Notes: generated by a model from the letters alone, not told the origin. A stretch of 64,000 nt of DNA from Lucinisca nassula (GCA_963580285.1 OY757011.1:121303846-121367845), one strand, 5' to 3'. Shown: positions 1 to 10,820, numbered from the stretch's first letter. Made by a program: numbers and translations.

Positions 1-582
1 CATGCATGCAACACATCGTCCCATGATAGTTAACATGTTTGCCAAGTAACTTCAAATTCTATTTAAAAATATGCAAGTTATTGACAAAACCCGAAAAAAG
101 GCCCCTTTTTTTACCTTTGACCTCTAAGTATGACCTTGACCTTTGAGGTACCAACATGGGTCATGCGCGCAACACATCACCTTATATTGGTTCACATTTC
201 TGCCATGTGATTTCAAAATCCATCTCAAAATAAGAAAGTTATTGACCAAATACGAAAAAAAGGCCCACTTTTTGACCTTTGACCTCTAAGTATGACCTTG
301 ACCTTTAAGGTACCGACCTGCCTCATGTGCACCACACATCGTCTCATGATTGTTAATAATTATGCCAAGTAATTTTAAAATCCATCTCAAAATTAGAAAG
401 TTATTGACCAAATACGAAAAAAAGGCCCCTTTTTTGACCTTTGACCTCTAAGTATGACCTTGACCTTTGAGGAACAGACCTGCCTCATGCGCACCACACA
501 TCGTCTTATGGTTGTTAATAATTATGCCAAGTAATTTTAAAATCCATCTCAAAATAAGAAAGTTATTGACCAAATACGAAAA
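1..582. repeat. 162-bp tandem array, left part
   Basis: Successive units repeat the phrase ACCTTTGACCTCTAAG at 113, 275 and 437, giving an exact 162-bp period. Units also share a poly-A/GGCCCC stretch and an ACATCGTC motif. The array breaks at 583 and resumes in register at 3508, so a foreign segment has been inserted. The same unit type recurs at 27680-28852. No coding potential seen. Confidence 0.9.
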
Positions 583-689
583 CAAGAGGGCCATGATGGC
601 CCTGGATCGCTCACCTGATCCATAGTGTAACAAGTGGGCCCCAGAGAGGGCCATTATTGGCCCCAGGGCTTTAATGTACATAATGTTGA

Positions 690-2660
690 GGGAGGTCTTA
701 AAGGTGAAGCTTCATACCAAACATCAACAAAGGCTAAAATTTGAACAATCTTGTCAAAGGTCCACTAGATGAAGCTACACATCAAATATCAAAGACCTGG
801 GCCTAGCGGTTTCAGAGAAGAAGATTTTTAAAGATTTTGCCTATATAAGCCTATGTAAAATCAAAGGGCCCCGGGACAGGGGCATTTTTTGCCCCAGCAC
901 TATAGTTTGAACAATCTTGGTAGGGGTCCACTAGATGAAGCTTCATACCAAATATCAAAGTTCTGGGCCTTGTGGTTTCAGAGAAGAAGATTTTTAAAGA
1001 TTTTCCCTATATAAGCCTATGTAAAACCAAAGGGCCCCGTGGCAGGGGGGGATTTTTTGTCCCAGCACTATAATTTGAACAATCTTGGTAGGGGTCCACT
1101 AGACGAAGCTTCATACCAAATATCAAAGTCCTGGGCCTTGTGGTTTCAGAGAAGAAGATTTTTAAAGATTTTCCCTATATAAGCCTATGTAAAACCAAAG
1201 GGCCCCGGGGCAGGGGCATTTTTGGCCCCAGCACTAAAATTGGAACAATCTTGGTAGGGGTCCACTAGATGAAGCTTCATACCAAATATCAAAGTCCTGG
1301 GCCTTGTGGTTTTAGAGAAGAAAATTTTTAAAGATTTTCCCTATATAAGCCTATGTAAAACCAAAGGGCCCCGTGGCGGGGGCATTTTTGGCCCCAGCAC
1401 TATAATTTGAACAATCTTGGTAGGGGTCCACTAGATGAAGCTTCATACCAAATATATAAGACCTGGGCCTTGTGGTTTCAGAGAAGAAGATTTTTAAAAA
1501 TTTTCCCTATATAAGCCAATGTAAAAGCAAAGGGCCCCGTGGCGGGGGCATTTTTGTCCCAGCACTAAAATTTGAACAATCTTGGTAGGGGTCCACTAGA
1601 TGAAGCTTCATACCAAATATCAAAGTCCTGGGCCTTGTGGTTTCAGAAAAGAAAATTTTTAAAGATTTTCCCTATATAAGCCCATGTAAAACCAAAGGGC
1701 CCCGTGGCGGGGGCATTTTTTGTCCCAGCACTAAAATTTGAACAATCTTGGTAGGGGTCCACTAGATGAAGCTTCATACCAAATATCAAAGACCTGGGCC
1801 TTGTGGTTTCAGAGAAGAAGATTTTTTAAGATTTTCCCTATATAAGCCTATGTAAAACCAAAGGGCCCCGGGGCGGGGGCATTTTTGGCCCCAGCACTGT
1901 AATTTGAACAATCTTGGTAGGGGTCAACTAGATGAAGCTTCATACCAAATATCAAAGACCTGGGCCTTGTGGTTTCAGAGAAGAAGATTTTTAAAGATTT
2001 TCCCTATATAAGCCAATGTAAAACCAAAGGGCCCCGTTGCGTTGGCATTTTTTGTCCCAGCACTATAATTTGAACAATCTTGGTAGGGGTCCACTAGATG
2101 AAGCTTCATACCAAATATCAAAGTCCTGGGCCTTGTGGTTTCAGAGTAGAAGATTTTTGAAGATTTTCCCTATATAAGCCTATGTAAAACCAAAGGGCCC
2201 TGGGGCGGGGGCATTTTTGGCCCCAGCACTATAATTTGAACAATCTTGGTAGGGGTCCACTAGATGAAGCTTCATACCAAATATCAAAGACCTGGGCCTT
2301 GTGGTTTCAGAGAAGAAGATTTTTAAAGATTTTCCCTATATAAGCCAATGTAAAACCAAAGGGCCCCGTGGCGGGGGCATTTTTCGTCCCAGCACTCAAA
2401 TTTGAACAATCTTGGTAGGGGTCCACTAGATGAAGCTTCATACCAAATATCAAAGTCCTGGGCCTTGTGGTTTCAGAGAAGAAGATTTTTAAAGATTTTC
2501 CCTATATAAGCCTATGTAAAACCAAAGGGCCCCCGTGCGGGGGCATTTTTGGCCCCAGCACTATAATTTGAACAATCTTGGTAGGGGTCCACTAGATGAA
2601 GCTTCATACCAAATAACAAAGACCTGGGCCTTGTGGTTTCAGAGAAGAAGATTTTTTAAG
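690..2660. repeat. Tandem array, about 166-bp unit, about 12 copies
   Basis: The phrase GAACAATCTTGGTAGGGGTC recurs about every 166 bp from about 741 to 2567. Each unit carries GGGCCCCG...GGGGCATTTTTGG and a CTATATAAGCC stretch. Copies are highly similar, so the array was recently homogenised. The same unit type, more diverged, makes up 41853-43821. Confidence 0.9.
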
Positions 2661-2699
2661 TTTTTGGTGAAAAAAATCTGTTTTTGGCTCCTGTGACCT

Positions 2700-3410
2700 A
2701 GATGTGCAACGGACCGGAACCATTTGACCCATATTCAAACTTGACCGAGATATTGTCATGATGATCATTCTGAGCAAGTTTGATTAAGATTGGACCAAAA
2801 TTGTGGCCCCTAGGGTGTTCACAAGGTTTTTATATGATTTGACCCGCTGACCTACTTTTTAACCCGATATGACCCATATTCGAACTGGACTGAAATATTG
2901 TCACAATGGTCATTCTGAGCAAGTTTCATGATAATTGGACCAAAACAGTGGCCTTCAGAGTGTTCACAAGGTTTTTCTATGAATTGACCTACTGACCTAC
3001 TTTTTGACCCGACATGACCCATATTCAAACTTGACCGAGATAGTGTCACAATGATCATTCTGAGCAAGTTTGATGATAATTGAACCATAACTGTGCCCTC
3101 TAGAGTGTTCACAAGGACTATCTATGGTTTGACCTACTGACCTACTTTTTGACCCTACATGATCCATATTCGAACCTGACCGAGATATTGTCATGATAAT
3201 TATTCTGAGCAAGTTTGATGATGATTGGACCAAAACTGTGCCCTCTAGAGTGTTCACAAGGTTTTTCTATGATTTGACCTACTGACCTACTTTTTCACCC
3301 GACATGACCCATATTCGAACTTGACCGAGATATTGTCATGATGATCATTCTGAGCAAGTTTGATGATGATTGGACCAAAACTGTGGCCTCTAGTTTGTTC
3401 ACAAGAAAAA
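2700..3410. repeat. Tandem array, 145-bp unit, 5 copies
   Basis: The phrase ATTCTGAGCAAGTTTGATGA and its variants recur every 145 bp. Open frames here on the minus strand are the repeat read through and are not genes. Confidence 0.88.
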
Positions 3411-3477
3411 GTTTACGCACGACGGACGACGGACGACGGACGACGCACGACGACGCCGGACATCTTACGGTCACAAA

Positions 3478-3507
3478 AGCTCACCATGACCTTCGGTCAG
3501 GTGAGCT
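3478..3507. repeat. Terminal hairpin of the cassette
   Basis: AGCTCACC pairs with GGTGAGCT, and an inner TGACC pairs with GGTCA around a short loop. It forms the exact right end of the element at 583-3507. Confidence 0.75.
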
Positions 3508-4125
3508 AAAAAGGCCCCTTTTTTGACCTTTGACCTCTAAGTATGACCTTGACCTTTGAGGTACCGACCTGCCTCATGCACACAACACATCGTCTTATGG
3601 TTGTTAATAATTATGCCAAGTAATTTTAAAATCCATCTCAAAATAAGAAAGTTATTGACCAAATACGAAAAAAAGGCCCCTTTTTTGACCTTTGACCTCT
3701 AAGTATGACCTTGACCTTTGAGGTACCGACCTGCCTCATGCGCACCACACATCGTCTTATGGTTGTTAATATTTCTGCCGAGTAATTTTAAAATCCATCA
3801 AAAAATAAGAAAGTTATTGACCGGACACGATTTGCCCATACATATATACATACCAACAAACTTCCAAGGGAGATAATTCAAAAAGTATAAATGCGAGAGT
3901 TATGGTTCTTGCGCACTGCACGTCGTCTAATGCTGATTAATATTTATACGAAGTTTCGTGACGATAGCTCTAACGGTTTTCAAGTTACAGAGCGGACACG
4001 AAAGTGTGACAGACGGACAGACGGACAGACGGACAGACGGACAGACGGACAGACGGACAGACAGACGCCCGGGGGAAAAACAATATGTCTCTCCGAAAAA
4101 AAATTTTTCGGGGGAGACATAATTA
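3508..4125. repeat. 162-bp array resumes, then a GACG-type cassette tail
   Basis: Two more 162-bp units run to about 3830. A different cassette tail follows, with a (GACG GACA)-type microsatellite at about 4006-4066 and a terminal near-palindrome of A/T runs bracketed by GTCTC and GAGAC (about 4085-4121). Open frames on both strands are low complexity. Confidence 0.8.
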
Positions 4126-4676
4126 CTCAGTGACAGAACAAAGGGGACTGTGTCTACCAATTAACTTACATTCGAGAACAGCTGAAAATCTGCGTCTGAA
4201 AACATGTGATTGCTAAAAAAAATCATCTACAACTGTCTTGTATTGTATTGTATTGTAAAGTTTTAGCATTTTACGTCCGCTACGGTCAGGCGTGTTAGCA
4301 TTACCCCACAACAAGACGTAAAGTTTAAGTGCTTCTGGGCTGCAAATCGCGGTAGAGTTCAGCGGTGTGTCAATCGTGCTGATCTACCAGTGCCCTTTCC
4401 CTAATTATCCTAAGTAAATTGGAAGCACTGTAATTTTGATTTTTGAATGCCAGGTCGAAAGTGGGCATAAAGCAACAGAGAAATCAATGCCAATTTCGGC
4501 TGCAAAACGCGATTTCTCTGTCTTGCCCGAGAGCAAACTAGGTTATGTTGCTCTCTCTTAGGGCCGCGCGATTGGCTTTCGGTCTGGCTACACATGAAGT
4601 AGCCATGCAATACCCATGGAAAACAGGGTTTCGGACATGCGGCCCTAAGTTCACGATCAGTGGAGGATGCAGCAGC
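4126..4676. other. Non-coding stretch downstream of the 249-codon ORF
   Basis: Contains a short (TATTG)n run near 4237-4257 and nothing else I recognise. No AATAAA was noted just downstream of the minus-strand ORF. Confidence 0.5.
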
Positions 4677-5426
4677 CTACTTCCAGCACTCTGGTGGGTG
4701 GATGTTGTACACCTCACCGTCCTCCCAGTCCAGCCTGAAGCCCTTTATTCGTGCCGGGTCTTGATCTTTGCCGTAGGTCCAGTAGTACTCGGCCAGTTCA
4801 TACTCGGGTGTTGTCCTGGTTTGCGGAAGGTAGTACTGGCCGCTTGTCGTCGTCGCTTGATCGAACATCAGGTAGGCGATCTTTCCGTGGTAGTCTGGAT
4901 GAGCTGGTCCCCTGTAGGTTACTTTCGCAACTTCGGCGTAGGTCCCATTCTGATGTTCGAACTTGCGTGGTGGAGAGAAGGTGTAGTCTCTGTGAATGTA
5001 CGGCACTGGATAGATGTTGAAGCGTAGATCTTCCCCGGTGAAAGGCGGTCGCTTGTAGGTGAAGACTGGTGGCGGTGGCGTCGTCTTGGGAGGCGGCTTG
5101 GTGATTGTTGGTGACTCCCGGCGAGGCATCTTCTTTGGTGGAGGCTGCGTCGGAGATCTGGTGATGGTTGGTGATGGTGGGATCTCGATGGTCACAGGCT
5201 TGGGAGGCGCTGTTTCCTGCAGTGGTTTCTCCGTCGCTGTAGGCTGCTGCTTGACTGTCTTCTTGGGCCTGGCTGGAGCTGGAGTGCTCAGGTCCCAATG
5301 GAGAGTGACAGTCACACTCTGGTGCTGAAGGCCTGTGGTCACTTCAGGCACCCCATGAAGCCGGCATGACTTCAAGAAAGCCACGAGTGGCTCAGGAAGG
5401 CGATACTCTTTCATAGAGACAGACAT
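4677..5426 (-). CDS. Unrecognised intronless 249-residue proline-rich protein
   Basis: Longest unbroken frame in the window. It begins MSVSMKEYRLPEPLVAFLK and ends with a tryptophan-lysine pair. Three zones are visible: a compact N-terminus (about 1-48, with a VTVTLHW strand-like segment), a P/T/K-rich, probably disordered linker (about 49-118, including a PPPP run), and an aromatic C-terminal region (about 119-249, rich in Y, F and W, with three tryptophans in the last 40 residues). There is no signal peptide or membrane segment. The start has A at -3, and a second Met follows four codons later. GC content is clearly above the flanks. I cannot assign a family. It could be a lineage-specific intronless gene, a domesticated or transposon-encoded accessory ORF, or a single exon of a larger gene. 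Antisense frames over the same DNA are shadows. Confidence 0.6.
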   Translation of the reverse strand: MSVSMKEYRLPEPLVAFLKSCRLHGVPEVTTGLQHQSVTVTLHWDLSTPAPARPKKTVKQQPTATEKPLQETAPPKPVTIEIPPSPTITRSPTQPPPKKMPRRESPTITKPPPKTTPPPPVFTYKRPPFTGEDLRFNIYPVPYIHRDYTFSPPRKFEHQNGTYAEVAKVTYRGPAHPDYHGKIAYLMFDQATTTSGQYYLPQTRTTPEYELAEYYWTYGKDQDPARIKGFRLDWEDGEVYNIHPPECWK

Positions 5427-5501
5427 GATAAGAACGATGTTGACAGTTCGTGAGCTGAACAGAGAATGTGATAGGATCTACAACTGTCAGTATTTTTGAG
5501 T

Positions 5502-5513
5502 CCTTAAATAAGG
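5502..5513 (-). promoter_or_regulatory. Possible TATA-like element upstream of the 249-codon ORF
   Basis: CCTTAAATAAGG reads TTATTTAAGG on the minus strand, about 77 bp upstream of the ATG. Position fits a core promoter with a short leader, but AT-rich words of this kind are common here. Confidence 0.2.
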
Positions 5514-6068
5514 TAAAACTAGACCAGTAAGTAAATCGCAATAATTGCTGCACTGTCAATTGAGAGACAAATCATCTGTGTATGTATTACGGTTCAGGTA
5601 TGACACTATTGTTAATCCCTGTCATATAATTGCCACCCTGCGGTGCGTGTTGATAAGGTGTGAAAATATGGTCAAGTTATGTCTCTAATTGGCGTTTATC
5701 TTCCAATCATAAAATTTAATCCACAATCAATGGGAAAATGATTTAATCCCTCCCTCCTAGCTACATCTAACGGTAGATGTTTGCATCATAAAAACGGACT
5801 TTTCTGCGATCTCGTGAATGGTTATGTTTTGGCGCCAAATAGCAGACGCTGGCCGGGAAAAGTCAAACGCTGTTGGGGCCTAGTTTAACCTGGTTTTAAA
5901 TAAATTTTAACAACTTAAAACTCTATTTTTTTTAATTATGAATTTTTAAGGGAAAAAAAAACGGGATCCACGGCGCGACCGCGATAGATCGGACATCGCG
6001 AAATATCGGAACGCGATATATTGGAGCTATACTGTAACACACTTGCATGTAACATCCTGATATTGTCT
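5514..6068. other. Non-coding stretch, no gene seen
   Basis: Includes a CG-rich patch at about 5960-6030 with repeated GCGATA/CGCGA words that looks like the end of an old repeat. Nothing else supported. Confidence 0.4.
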
Positions 6069-6077
6069 GTGACAACT

Positions 6078-6467
6078 AAGGCTGACACGATTAATCTTAT
6101 AATTGTTTAATCGATCAATAAATTCTACAAAAATGATTATCATTTCTGATTTGCTTTTAATCGATTACTTGATAGGTACAATTTACTACCCAAAGTTATG
6201 CCTAAAATAGCTGGGTGAGTGGCAAACAGTGCAGACCCTGATGAGATGCCGCATCATGCTGGGTCTCATCTGGGTCTACACTGTTTGCTCAGGCCTGTCT
6301 GTTCAATATACATGTGGTAAAGTGCAACATATTGTAAGAGTCATGCTCAGACAGAAAGCCAGACAGGTAAAATTATGACAAAAACCGTTGTGATTAGTAA
6401 TCGATTATCGATCGCAACGGCAGAACTGATAATCGATTATCTTTTCAGCTCCGATTAGCCAGCCCTA
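6078..6467. mobile_element. hAT-like MITE with flanking GTGACAACT duplication
   Basis: GTGACAACT occurs at 6069-6077 and again at 6468-6476, enclosing 390 bp. The ends are inverted relatives: AAGGCTGACACGATTAAT on the left, and TAGGGCTGGCTAATCGG when the right end is reverse-complemented. Several ATCGATTA words lie inside. An 8-9 bp duplication and short inverted ends fit hAT. The inner part (6219-6292) carries the CAAACAGTGYAG hairpin cassette shared with unrelated MITEs in this window. Confidence 0.7.
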
Positions 6468-6642
6468 GTGACAACTTAAATTTTTTACTGAAATTCTTTT
6501 GACTTACTCTAACAATAAAATCTGATGTAAAATCACTATATGACAAACAGGATCTTACACTCATGGAATGGAAACTTCAATATGAAATTTATGAAACTTA
6601 CCAAAGGCTTATTTCATAATTTCATGAGCAAAATCCTCTTTA

Positions 6643-6832
6643 ACTCTTTTGGTACCAAATGGAATCTTCCTCCTTATATATAACAGGAGTCCATTTCAAA
6701 CTTTAGGGGTGGCAGGTTGTGTTTACTTCAAAATTTATTTGGAAACTGGCTGAACTTTTTGCAAACAGTGTAGGCCCTGATCAAAACGCCGGAGAACGCT
6801 GCGTCTGGTCTGGGTCTGCACTGTTTTTTTTT
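6643..6832. mobile_element. MITE-2 copy, 3' truncated at poly-T
   Basis: Begins TGGTACCAAATGGAATCTTC and carries the GTGTAGGCCCTGATC hairpin arm. It loses its right end in a T-run. Compare the full copies at 27404 and 34229. Confidence 0.7.
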
Positions 6833-6938
6833 TTTGCTACTTTTAGAAGAAAGAGTTTTCTCCTCTGGAGTAAATTCTTTCCTCTAGGAGCAGATTTCCT
6901 TTGATAAAGTACATGAAAATATTTGTATACATGTCCCT

Positions 6939-7035
6939 TTAACCCTTGTCCTGCTGAAAAAAATAATTTTGCCACACCCATTTCTGACTATCAACCAATC
7001 AAATCACTTGATATAATGTATTCATTCACATTTGC
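6939..7035. mobile_element. MITE-1 end fragment
   Basis: TTAACCCTTGTCCTGCTGAA followed by the CCACACCC...CAACCAATCAAATCACTTGAT block typical of one end of MITE-1. The remainder is missing. Confidence 0.6.
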
Positions 7036-7222
7036 AACTTTATACAAGCTTGCTACCTAATCCTACAATGCACTCTTTGCACTTATATAACTGACTCCTA
7101 TGTAAGAAGGCTATAACCACACCTATGCATAAATCCTTAGTCAAAAAACAATATTTTGGGAGGTAATTTGCATTTTTAGTGAAAAAGTAGAGTTATTACT
7201 GTTTGTCTGAGCCACAACATTG

Positions 7223-7405
7223 ACCTTTTTTGTACCAAATGGAATCTTACTCCTTATATATAGCAGGAGTTCATTTCCAAATTTAGGGGTGACAGGTTGT
7301 GTTTTCATCAAAATTTGTAAGGAAAAAAATGACTGAACTTTTAGCAAACAGTGGAGGCCCTGATCAGACGCCGCGTTCTAGCGTTTCCGGCATCTAAAGG
7401 GTTAA
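7223..7405. mobile_element. MITE-2 copy, internally shortened
   Basis: Left end TTTTGTACCAAATGGAATC, right end GGGTTAA. One arm of the central hairpin is deleted. Confidence 0.65.
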
Positions 7406-7454
7406 TTACATGTTCTGATGAAGACATTGGTAAGAATCACCTCACCGAGATGAT

Positions 7455-7761
7455 GCCGGCCTCAGTGGCTCAGTCGGATGCGCGTCTGACTGGTGATCAG
7501 GAGGTCGCGGGTTCGACTCCCGCTGGGGTCGGCAACATTCTTTCGTGGAGATTGATCATGAAATCATTTCTACGGTCATTCTCTCCCTTCCGCTGATTCA
7601 AGAAGGGCAGTTGTCAGTTTCTGGCGAAAGAATGTGCACTGAACTGGTTAACCGCTTACGTATAAGCCTGCCCAGGAAAGTGTTGATAGGTAAACTGACC
7701 GGCTCAAAAATGACCTAAATAGTGTTGACTGGGCCGTAAAACTCCAATACAAACAAACAAA
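7455..7761 (+). mobile_element. SINE-A, complete tRNA-headed SINE with 15-bp target duplication
   Basis: The head contains an A box TGGCTCAGTCGG and a B box GGTTCGACTCC. A body ending GTTGACTGGGCCG and an (AAAC)n tail follow. TCACCGAGATGATGC occurs at 7442-7456 and 7762-7776, a 15-bp duplication typical of LINE-type target-primed insertion. The copy is intact, implying fairly recent insertion. Further copies are at 25642 and 52589. Confidence 0.92.
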
Positions 7762-8006
7762 TCACCGAGATGATGCTAGCAAATATCTATAACATTTGTT
7801 TCTTGTTGGTAAACCTTATTTCTCTTATTTCTACTCTAAAATATAGATTGTGGATACTCGTTAGGGTTCTAACTTGTTCCACCCTGAGGGATTCCTGCAC
7901 TGATCGGAACCCATGGCTCGAGTATGAGCTAAGGACTCATTCCATTGAAATTGTCATTATGACAAGTTTTGTCCAATATTAACAACTGGGCCCTGACCTC
8001 TAACAA

Positions 8007-9340
8007 GCTTAAGGGGAATGGGAACACTTGGCAGATTTTTCCGCCATTTTTCAAAGGGAGACAACTTTCGGGACTTCCTGTTTTTTTTATATAAGCCCTG
8101 TCCAACTGAACAAGATGTGTTTGTGAAACACGAATATGTCCCTGGGCCTGGTCATTTTTTTTTTAAAAGTTGGTCACAGTTCAAGGTCAAGGTCACAGGT
8201 GGGAAGCCCTTGACACAGGGAACTTACATGCCAAATATGAAGGCTCTGTCTTAAATGGTTCAAAAGTTATGAACAATAATATTTTTTTCTTAAAAGTAGG
8301 TCATAGGTCAAGGTTACAGGTCAAAAAATTTTGCATGAATGTAAAGCTCTTGTCACAAGGAACTTACATGCCAAATATGAAGGCTCTATCTTGAACGGTT
8401 CAAAAGTTATGAACAATTTTATTTTTATTTTTAAGTAGGTCAAAAAATTTGTAAGAATGTAAAGCTCTTGTCACAAGGAATCTACATGCCAAATATGAAG
8501 GCTGTATCTCAAACGGTTCAAAAGTTATGACCAATGTTAACTTTTTTCTTTATGTAGGTCAAGGGTCAAGATCAAGGTCACAAGTCAAAATTTTTTGTGT
8601 GAATTAAAAGCTCTTGTCACAAGAAACCTACATGCAAAATATGAAGGCTCTATCTCAAAAATGGTTCAAAAGTTATGACCAAAATGTTATTTTTTTATTT
8701 TAAGTAGGTCAAAAGTCAAGGTCTCGGGTCAAAATTTTTTGCATGAATGTAAAGCTCTTGTCACAAGGAACTTACATGCCAAATATGAAGGTTGTATCTC
8801 TAACGGTTCTAAAGTTATGGCCAATGTAAACTTTTTCTTTTATGTAGGTCAAAGGTCAAGGTCACAGGTCAAAATTTTTTGTGTGAATGTAAAGATCTTG
8901 TCACAAGAAACCTACATGCAAAATATGAAAGCTTTATCTCAAAAGGTTCATAAGTTATGACCAAAATGTTATTTATTATTTTAAGTAGGTCAAAGGTCAA
9001 GGTCAGGGTCACAGGTCAAATTTTTTGCACGAATGTAAAGCTTTTGTCACAAGGAACATACATGCCAAATATGAAGGCTGTATCTCAAGCGGTTCAAAAG
9101 TTATGACCAATGCTATTTTTTTCTTTTAAGTATTTCAAAGGTCAAGGTCACAGGTCAATATTTTTGCATGAATGTGAAGCTCTTGTCACAAGGAACCTTC
9201 ATGCCAAATATGAATGTTCTACCTCAAAAAGTTCAAAAGTAATTACCAACGTTAAAGTTGTCCACGTACAAACCAACCAACAAACAGACAGGGCAAAAAC
9301 AATATGTCCCCGCTATCCCTACCGAAGCTTGGTGTATAAA
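8007..9340 (+). repeat. Tandem-repeat cassette, about 140-147 bp unit, about 8 copies
   Basis: The phrase ACATGCCAAATATGAAGGCT (with variants) recurs near 8227, 8367, 8486, 8631, 8777, 8921, 9061 and 9200. The region opens with GGGAACACTTGGCAGATTTT, shared with repeats at 29206 and 30030. It closes with a CAAACAGACAGGGCAAAAAC tail of the kind seen on other cassettes. Short open frames in it are repeat read-through. Confidence 0.85.
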
Positions 9341-9396
9341 AAGCATTAAACTACTGCATATATCAAACAACCAAAATGTTAACAAGCCCATGTATT

Positions 9397-9705
9397 GCCC
9401 CCGCACATTGGGCCTTATAGAAAGAGATTGGGCTGCATAATGCTTCCATGCAGAGCTGAAACTGGCCGCACACGAGTACTGGTAAACTGCTTTGAAGGTC
9501 TAAGCCGTCTCAGGCAAGGTGGTGTGAGTCGGACCATCCATGCATGTAAACCATATTGGTTTCATAGGACGGCATGGATTTAAATGCAATTTCATCTCAA
9601 TGTCAGGTAAAAGTCCCAAAATATTGGAAGAAATGTCTATAAAATGACCTACATAGTGCTGACTGGGACATTAAACCTCAAATCAAACAAATAAACAAAC
9701 CAAAC
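9397..9705 (+). mobile_element. SINE-B copy
   Basis: Contains GCTGCATAATGCTTCCATGC, AGTACTGGTAAAC, a TTCATCTCAATGTC block and the terminal ATTAAACCTCAAATCAAAC tail. SINE-B lacks a recognisable tRNA head but shares its central and 3' modules with SINE-A. Confidence 0.85.
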
Positions 9706-10068
9706 AAGCCCATGCAATATGAACATGCCTTAAAACCCCACTTGATATATGGAAAATGGGGTTTACAAGAGTACATGTTATTTTCCTTATTTGACTCCAA
9801 AACATAGATTGTGGGTACTGATCCACAATCTAAGTATTAAACATAAATAAGGAAAATATTGAAAATTTCATATGACAAATTTTACTTTTAAGAAAATCAA
9901 AGATACCAATACAGCTGACATCGAAATGTCTAGCATTTGGATTTGTATAAAAAACAATATGTGTATGACTTTGACCTTGTAGGTAAGGACCTTGGTTTTT
10001 TTATTCCTGGGGCATAAGAAAAAACAATGAACTGAACCGTAACTTGCGACTGATTTGAAAATTGAGTA

Positions 10069-10297
10069 TTAACCCATTGTATGCTACTGGACTCTTCCAT
10101 TGCCATATGTTGGACAAATCCGTTTGTCATATAATGGGTGTCTGACTTATTTTTTCATTTTTATTCCATTTTTGACAGAAAATTCTGTTAGCAAATAGTG
10201 CAGGCCCTGATCAGATGCCCAGTTATGCGGGGTCTGATCAGGGCCTGCACTGTTTGCCAAGGCACCTCTTTAGGGGTTTCCCGCATGCAATGGTTCA
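10069..10297. mobile_element. MITE-2 variant
   Basis: Starts TTAACCCATTGTATGC and ends CGCATGCAATGGTTCA (TTAA decayed to TTCA). The centre is the CAGTGCAGGCCCTGATC hairpin. Sister copy at 36810. A partial hairpin fragment follows at about 10,325-10,370. Confidence 0.7.
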
Positions 10298-10494
10298 ATC
10301 CATTTTATACCAGACACGAGATACTGGCAAACAGTGCAGATCCAGATCTGATGCCGCAGATCACTCAGAAGAATAAACAGTTGTTCAGGCTTTGCAAAAA
10401 AATCTGAAGTCTTCCCTGTGTTCATTAGACTAAAGCCTTTTTTTTCTCACCACATGCCGAAAATTGTAATGAATATATTTATAAATATACTTAC

Positions 10495-10524
10495 TTTCAT
10501 GCTGGTTTGGAACTTTTTCAACAT
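10495..10524 (-). CDS. Candidate 30-nt microexon of the ABCG2-like gene
   Basis: On the minus strand a pyrimidine-rich acceptor (CCCTTTTCTTTTCAG) precedes 30 nt that end AAA before a consensus GTAAGTAT donor. The upstream exon (14599-14706) ends one base into a codon. Entering at that phase, the segment reads D-V-E-K-V-P-N-Q-H-E plus one base and stays open. It would lie in the variable linker after the nucleotide-binding domain, where family members differ, so homology cannot confirm it. Splice signals are strong but the segment is very short. Confidence 0.5.
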
Positions 10525-10735
10525 CTGAAAAGAAAAGGGCAGAATTAACCGTATATCAAATAGATGATTCAAGTGACAAACCAAACCTAATTTTCTCTGA
10601 ACAATAATATAAAATCCCATCTGATGTCAATGTGCTTAGTTTATCAAACATTTAACTCTTTTACTCTGTAACCCAATACAGACACCTATTCAAATCTTTG
10701 TAACCCAATACAGACACCTATTCAAAAGTTATGCC

Positions 10736-10796
10736 CCCAGAATCAATACAGCCCCGGAATCAAAGATTTGGGGGCTGTATTGATTCCGGGGGCATA
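10736..10796. repeat. Inverted repeat, stem of about 25 bp
   Basis: CCCCCAGAATCAATACAGCCC pairs with GGGGCTGTATTGATTCCGGGG (quoted in part) around a short loop. One or two mismatches. Possibly a small MITE or cassette remnant. Confidence 0.65.
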
Positions 10797-10820
10797 AGAA
10801 AAACAATGTTAAGGAATTCC

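Larger units (their letters stand above)
583..3507 (+). mobile_element. Type-1 tandem-repeat cassette element nested in the 162-bp array
   Basis: The segment starts CAAGAGGGCCATGATGGCC, carries GCTCACCTGA near the start and ends with a hairpin whose last arm is GGTGAGCT. It interrupts the 162-bp array between A-runs. The array phase (437 to 3526, less one 162-bp unit) gives 2,927 inserted bases: this element plus about 2 duplicated A residues. It contains a 12-unit array, a 5-unit array and an ACGACGG-rich tail, and no transposase ORF. Related heads occur at 12830, 41853, 63298 and, inverted, at 41098. I infer a non-autonomous DNA element. Superfamily unknown: a 3' hairpin next to CTAA recalls Helitrons, but there is no 5' TC. 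Confidence 0.7.

Noticed and set aside
583..3507. Helitron
   Set aside because: There is a 3' hairpin beside CTAA, but the 5' end lacks TC, the insertion is in an A-run with about 2 duplicated bases, and no Rep/helicase is seen. Left unclassified.
4545..5328. Plus-strand and second minus-frame ORFs over the 249-codon ORF
   Set aside because: Shadows of the minus-strand frame; glycine-rich or serine-rich by complement of its proline-rich codons.
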